Of a DNA stretch of 64,000 nucleotides, positions 62,368 through 64,000 are shown one piece after another. Source of the DNA: CAVYXA01 sp963846775 (lineage in GTDB: Bacteria > Verrucomicrobiota > Verrucomicrobiia > Chthoniobacterales > UBA10450). Every line of letters begins with the position of its first letter. Position 1 is the first letter of the stretch. Both the position numbers and the translations under genes were made by a program. The notes below the pieces were generated by a model. The model was not told the origin of the DNA, did no database searches, and worked only from the letters and a program-made list of their open reading frames with translations. The DNA is taken from contig CAWJXB010000006.1 of assembly GCA_963846775.1 (NCBI GenBank), forward strand, positions 2,108,001-2,172,000, read 5' to 3'.

Positions 62368-63555
62368 ATGGATGATCTCTTCGTGAAAGAAGAGCGGGGG
62401 CAGGCCCGAAAGATCGACAGCGCGGCCCCGCTGGCGACCAGGATGCGACCGCGATCGCTTGATGAATTCGCCGGGCAGGAACATATTCTCGGGCCGGGGA
62501 AGTTGTTGCGGCGCGCGATCGAGGCTGATCGGTTGCCATCGGTCATTTTCTCGGGGCCGCCTGGCACGGGCAAAACGACACTGGCCTATATCATCGCCGA
62601 CATGACGCACGCCGAGTTTGTCCGGCTAAGCGGTGTGGAAAGCAACGTGGCCGAAATGCGGCGCGTCATCGCGGCCGCGATCAACCGGCTGCGAACTTCG
62701 GGCCGGAAAACGATTTTGTTCATCGACGAAATCCATCACTTCAACAAAGCACAGCAAGACATCCTCTTGCCGGATGTCGAAGCTGGAAATCTCCGGCTCA
62801 TCGGCGCGACAACGTTCAATCCGTTCTTTTATGTGAACAGCGCGTTGGTATCGCGCTCGCAGGTCTTTCAACTCGAACCGCTCCGCGTCGATCAGCTCGA
62901 GGGTTTGATCGATCGCGCGCTCGCAGACAACGATCGCGGGCTAGGCAATTACAGGGTAAAGATCGACAATGCCGCGCGCCGGCACCTGGCGAAATTGAGC
63001 GACGGCGATGCGCGGAAATGTTTAAACGCGCTCGAGATTGGCGTGCTGACGACGACGCCGAATGCAAAAGGAGTCATCCATTTCACGTTGACGGTGGCGG
63101 AAGAAAGCATCCAACAAAAAGCAGTGGTGTACGATCGCGCGGGCGACGCGCACTACGACACCATTAGCGCGTTCATCAAGAGCATGCGCGCTTCGGACGA
63201 AAAAGGAGCGTTTTATTGGCTCGCAAAAATGCTGCACGCTGGTGAAGATTTCCGGTTCATCGCGCGGCGCCTCGTTATCTTCGCCAGCGAAGACGTCGGC
63301 CTGGCCGATCCGGAAGCCTTGCCGCTAGCAATCGCGACCCAGCAGGCAGTAGAATTTGTGGGGTTGCCGGAAGCGCGCATCCCACTGGCGCACGCCACCG
63401 CCTACATGTGCCGCGCCCAAAAGAGCCGGGAAGCATATGACGCGCTGAATGAAGCGAGCGAGAAAATTGAGATGGAACAGACAAAGCGCGTCCCAGAACA
63501 TCTCAAGAATAAGCATTTCCCGGTAAACCCGGAGCGGGAAAAGCAGAAAGGCTGA
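62368..63555 (+). CDS. rarA: Replication-associated recombination protein RarA (MgsA)
   Basis: AAA+ ATPase that acts at stalled replication forks with RecA and SSB. 395 residues, shorter than the roughly 440 of enterobacteria. MRPRSLDEFAGQEHILG, Walker A GPPGTGKT (63-70), Walker B DEIHHFNKAQQD (Asp120, Glu121), sensor 1 GATTFNPFF, arginine finger region SALVSRSQVF, and the C-terminal tetramerisation part with GDAHYDTISAFIKSMR, SEDVGLADP and PLAHATAYMCRAQKS. ATG 62368 is the family start. Confidence 0.96.
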   Translation: MDDLFVKEERGQARKIDSAAPLATRMRPRSLDEFAGQEHILGPGKLLRRAIEADRLPSVIFSGPPGTGKTTLAYIIADMTHAEFVRLSGVESNVAEMRRVIAAAINRLRTSGRKTILFIDEIHHFNKAQQDILLPDVEAGNLRLIGATTFNPFFYVNSALVSRSQVFQLEPLRVDQLEGLIDRALADNDRGLGNYRVKIDNAARRHLAKLSDGDARKCLNALEIGVLTTTPNAKGVIHFTLTVAEESIQQKAVVYDRAGDAHYDTISAFIKSMRASDEKGAFYWLAKMLHAGEDFRFIARRLVIFASEDVGLADPEALPLAIATQQAVEFVGLPEARIPLAHATAYMCRAQKSREAYDALNEASEKIEMEQTKRVPEHLKNKHFPVNPEREKQKG

Positions 63556-63794
63556 AACTGAAATGCTGAAAATCTCTTACTCATGTTCTTGCTCTTGCTC
63601 CTCTGCTCCTCTACTCCTGCCACACCTAGCGATGTGAACGGGAGCGGCTTTGAGCCGCTGTCGAACATAGGCCGGTGGCCCGTGCGCCCAGCGGCGATGC
63701 TCTTCGCTGCTCGCAATCGCTGCGATCCACCATTCACGTCTCCACGCCTTGGCCCAATCGTTGCTTCCAAACAGGCCATTAACCCTGCTTCTCG

Positions 63795-64000
63795 ATGATT
63801 TCCGAACCTCAAACCGAGGTCGACGCTTTGCCCGATCTCGCCCTACCCAACCGCCAAGAGAGTCTCGCCCAGGAGAAATTCGCGACCGATTCGCTGCCGC
63901 GCAGCCCAGCCATGATCGCGTGCGCAATTGCGCTGTTTTCGTTCGGTGGGATCGCGTTCGCCCTTTGGCTGCGCACTGTGTTCGCAGGCTACCCCGATCC
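63795..64000 (+). CDS. Start of a membrane protein gene, cut by right edge
   Basis: An open frame from ATG 63795 runs off the window (68 codons visible). About 38 hydrophilic residues (ISEPQTEVDALPDLALPNRQ first) precede a hydrophobic segment MIACAIALFSFGGIAFALWL. The base composition by codon position looks coding. No family can be assigned from this fragment. The 239 bases between rarA and this start hold a CTCCTCTGCTCCTC-type repeat and a 7-bp hairpin AGCGGCT-TTG-AGCCGCT. Confidence 0.5.
   Translation, partial: MISEPQTEVDALPDLALPNRQESLAQEKFATDSLPRSPAMIACAIALFSFGGIAFALWLRTVFAGYPD

Noticed and set aside
63577..63927. Minus-strand 116-codon ORF at the right edge
   Set aside because: Composed of CTCCTCTG-type repeat and hairpin DNA, ending in a Glu/Gln run; the plus-strand frame from 63795 has a better protein character.

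Overview
The window is about 57-60% G+C and looks like a chromosomal segment from a soil-type Verrucomicrobia bacterium of the Spartobacteria/Chthoniobacterales kind. Three things point that way. One is a complete four-gene 'Verru_Chthon' pseudopilin cassette in the order D-B-C-A. Another is a set of very large secreted proteins that share a C-terminal SRKxHG plus dockerin-type module. The third is a dense family of palindromic repeats between genes. I see no phage genes, transposases, CRISPR array or replication origin. There is one tRNA gene, tRNA-Arg(TCT).

Layout. 0-10 kb holds core genes: a class A penicillin-binding protein cut by the left edge, a GT-B-like protein, a cyclic-nucleotide-domain/DUF4388 protein, rpsO, pnp behind a strongly structured leader, an AI-2E family permease and a PAS histidine kinase. 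10-25.3 kb is nearly all surface-protein coding on the minus strand. It holds one giant beta-helix gene of about 11.3 kb, broken by frameshifts at 16.85-19.6 kb, and a second intact 3.25 kb relative with a similar upstream control region. 25.6-36.7 kb holds recQ, a small secreted protein, ilvC, two membrane proteins with C-terminal TPRs (TMTC-like and GT39-like), two near-identical pilins, an NlpC/P60 protein, a transglutaminase-like protein and an HExxH protein. 36.7-49.3 kb holds a third dockerin protein, a sulfotransferase, a minus-strand run sppA-CPBP-thiL-tsaE-tsaB-alr-relE-like, the tRNA, a fourth dockerin protein and a frameshifted ada. 49.4-57.5 kb is metabolic: a thioesterase, the methylcitrate-cycle operon prpD-prpB-prpC, a divergent fused CoA-transferase, an outer-membrane beta-barrel and an MFS anion transporter. 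57.5-62 kb is the Verru_Chthon cassette, followed by rarA and the start of another membrane protein cut by the right edge.

How it fits together. The prp genes plus the CoA transferase can activate short acids and burn propionate to pyruvate and succinate. thiL, tsaE, tsaB and alr supply thiamine diphosphate, tRNA t6A and D-alanine. The most distinctive biology is at the cell surface. Four large exported proteins end in the same roughly 150-residue module without any cohesin in sight, and two separate sets of prepilin-like proteins are present. Laid over this is a family of double-hairpin repeats (half-site roughly TGTAGCGGC, a covarying stem, then GTCGC). They sit mainly between genes, and one lies in frame inside a TMTC-like membrane protein. 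All functional statements are inferred from reading the sequence; no database search was run.
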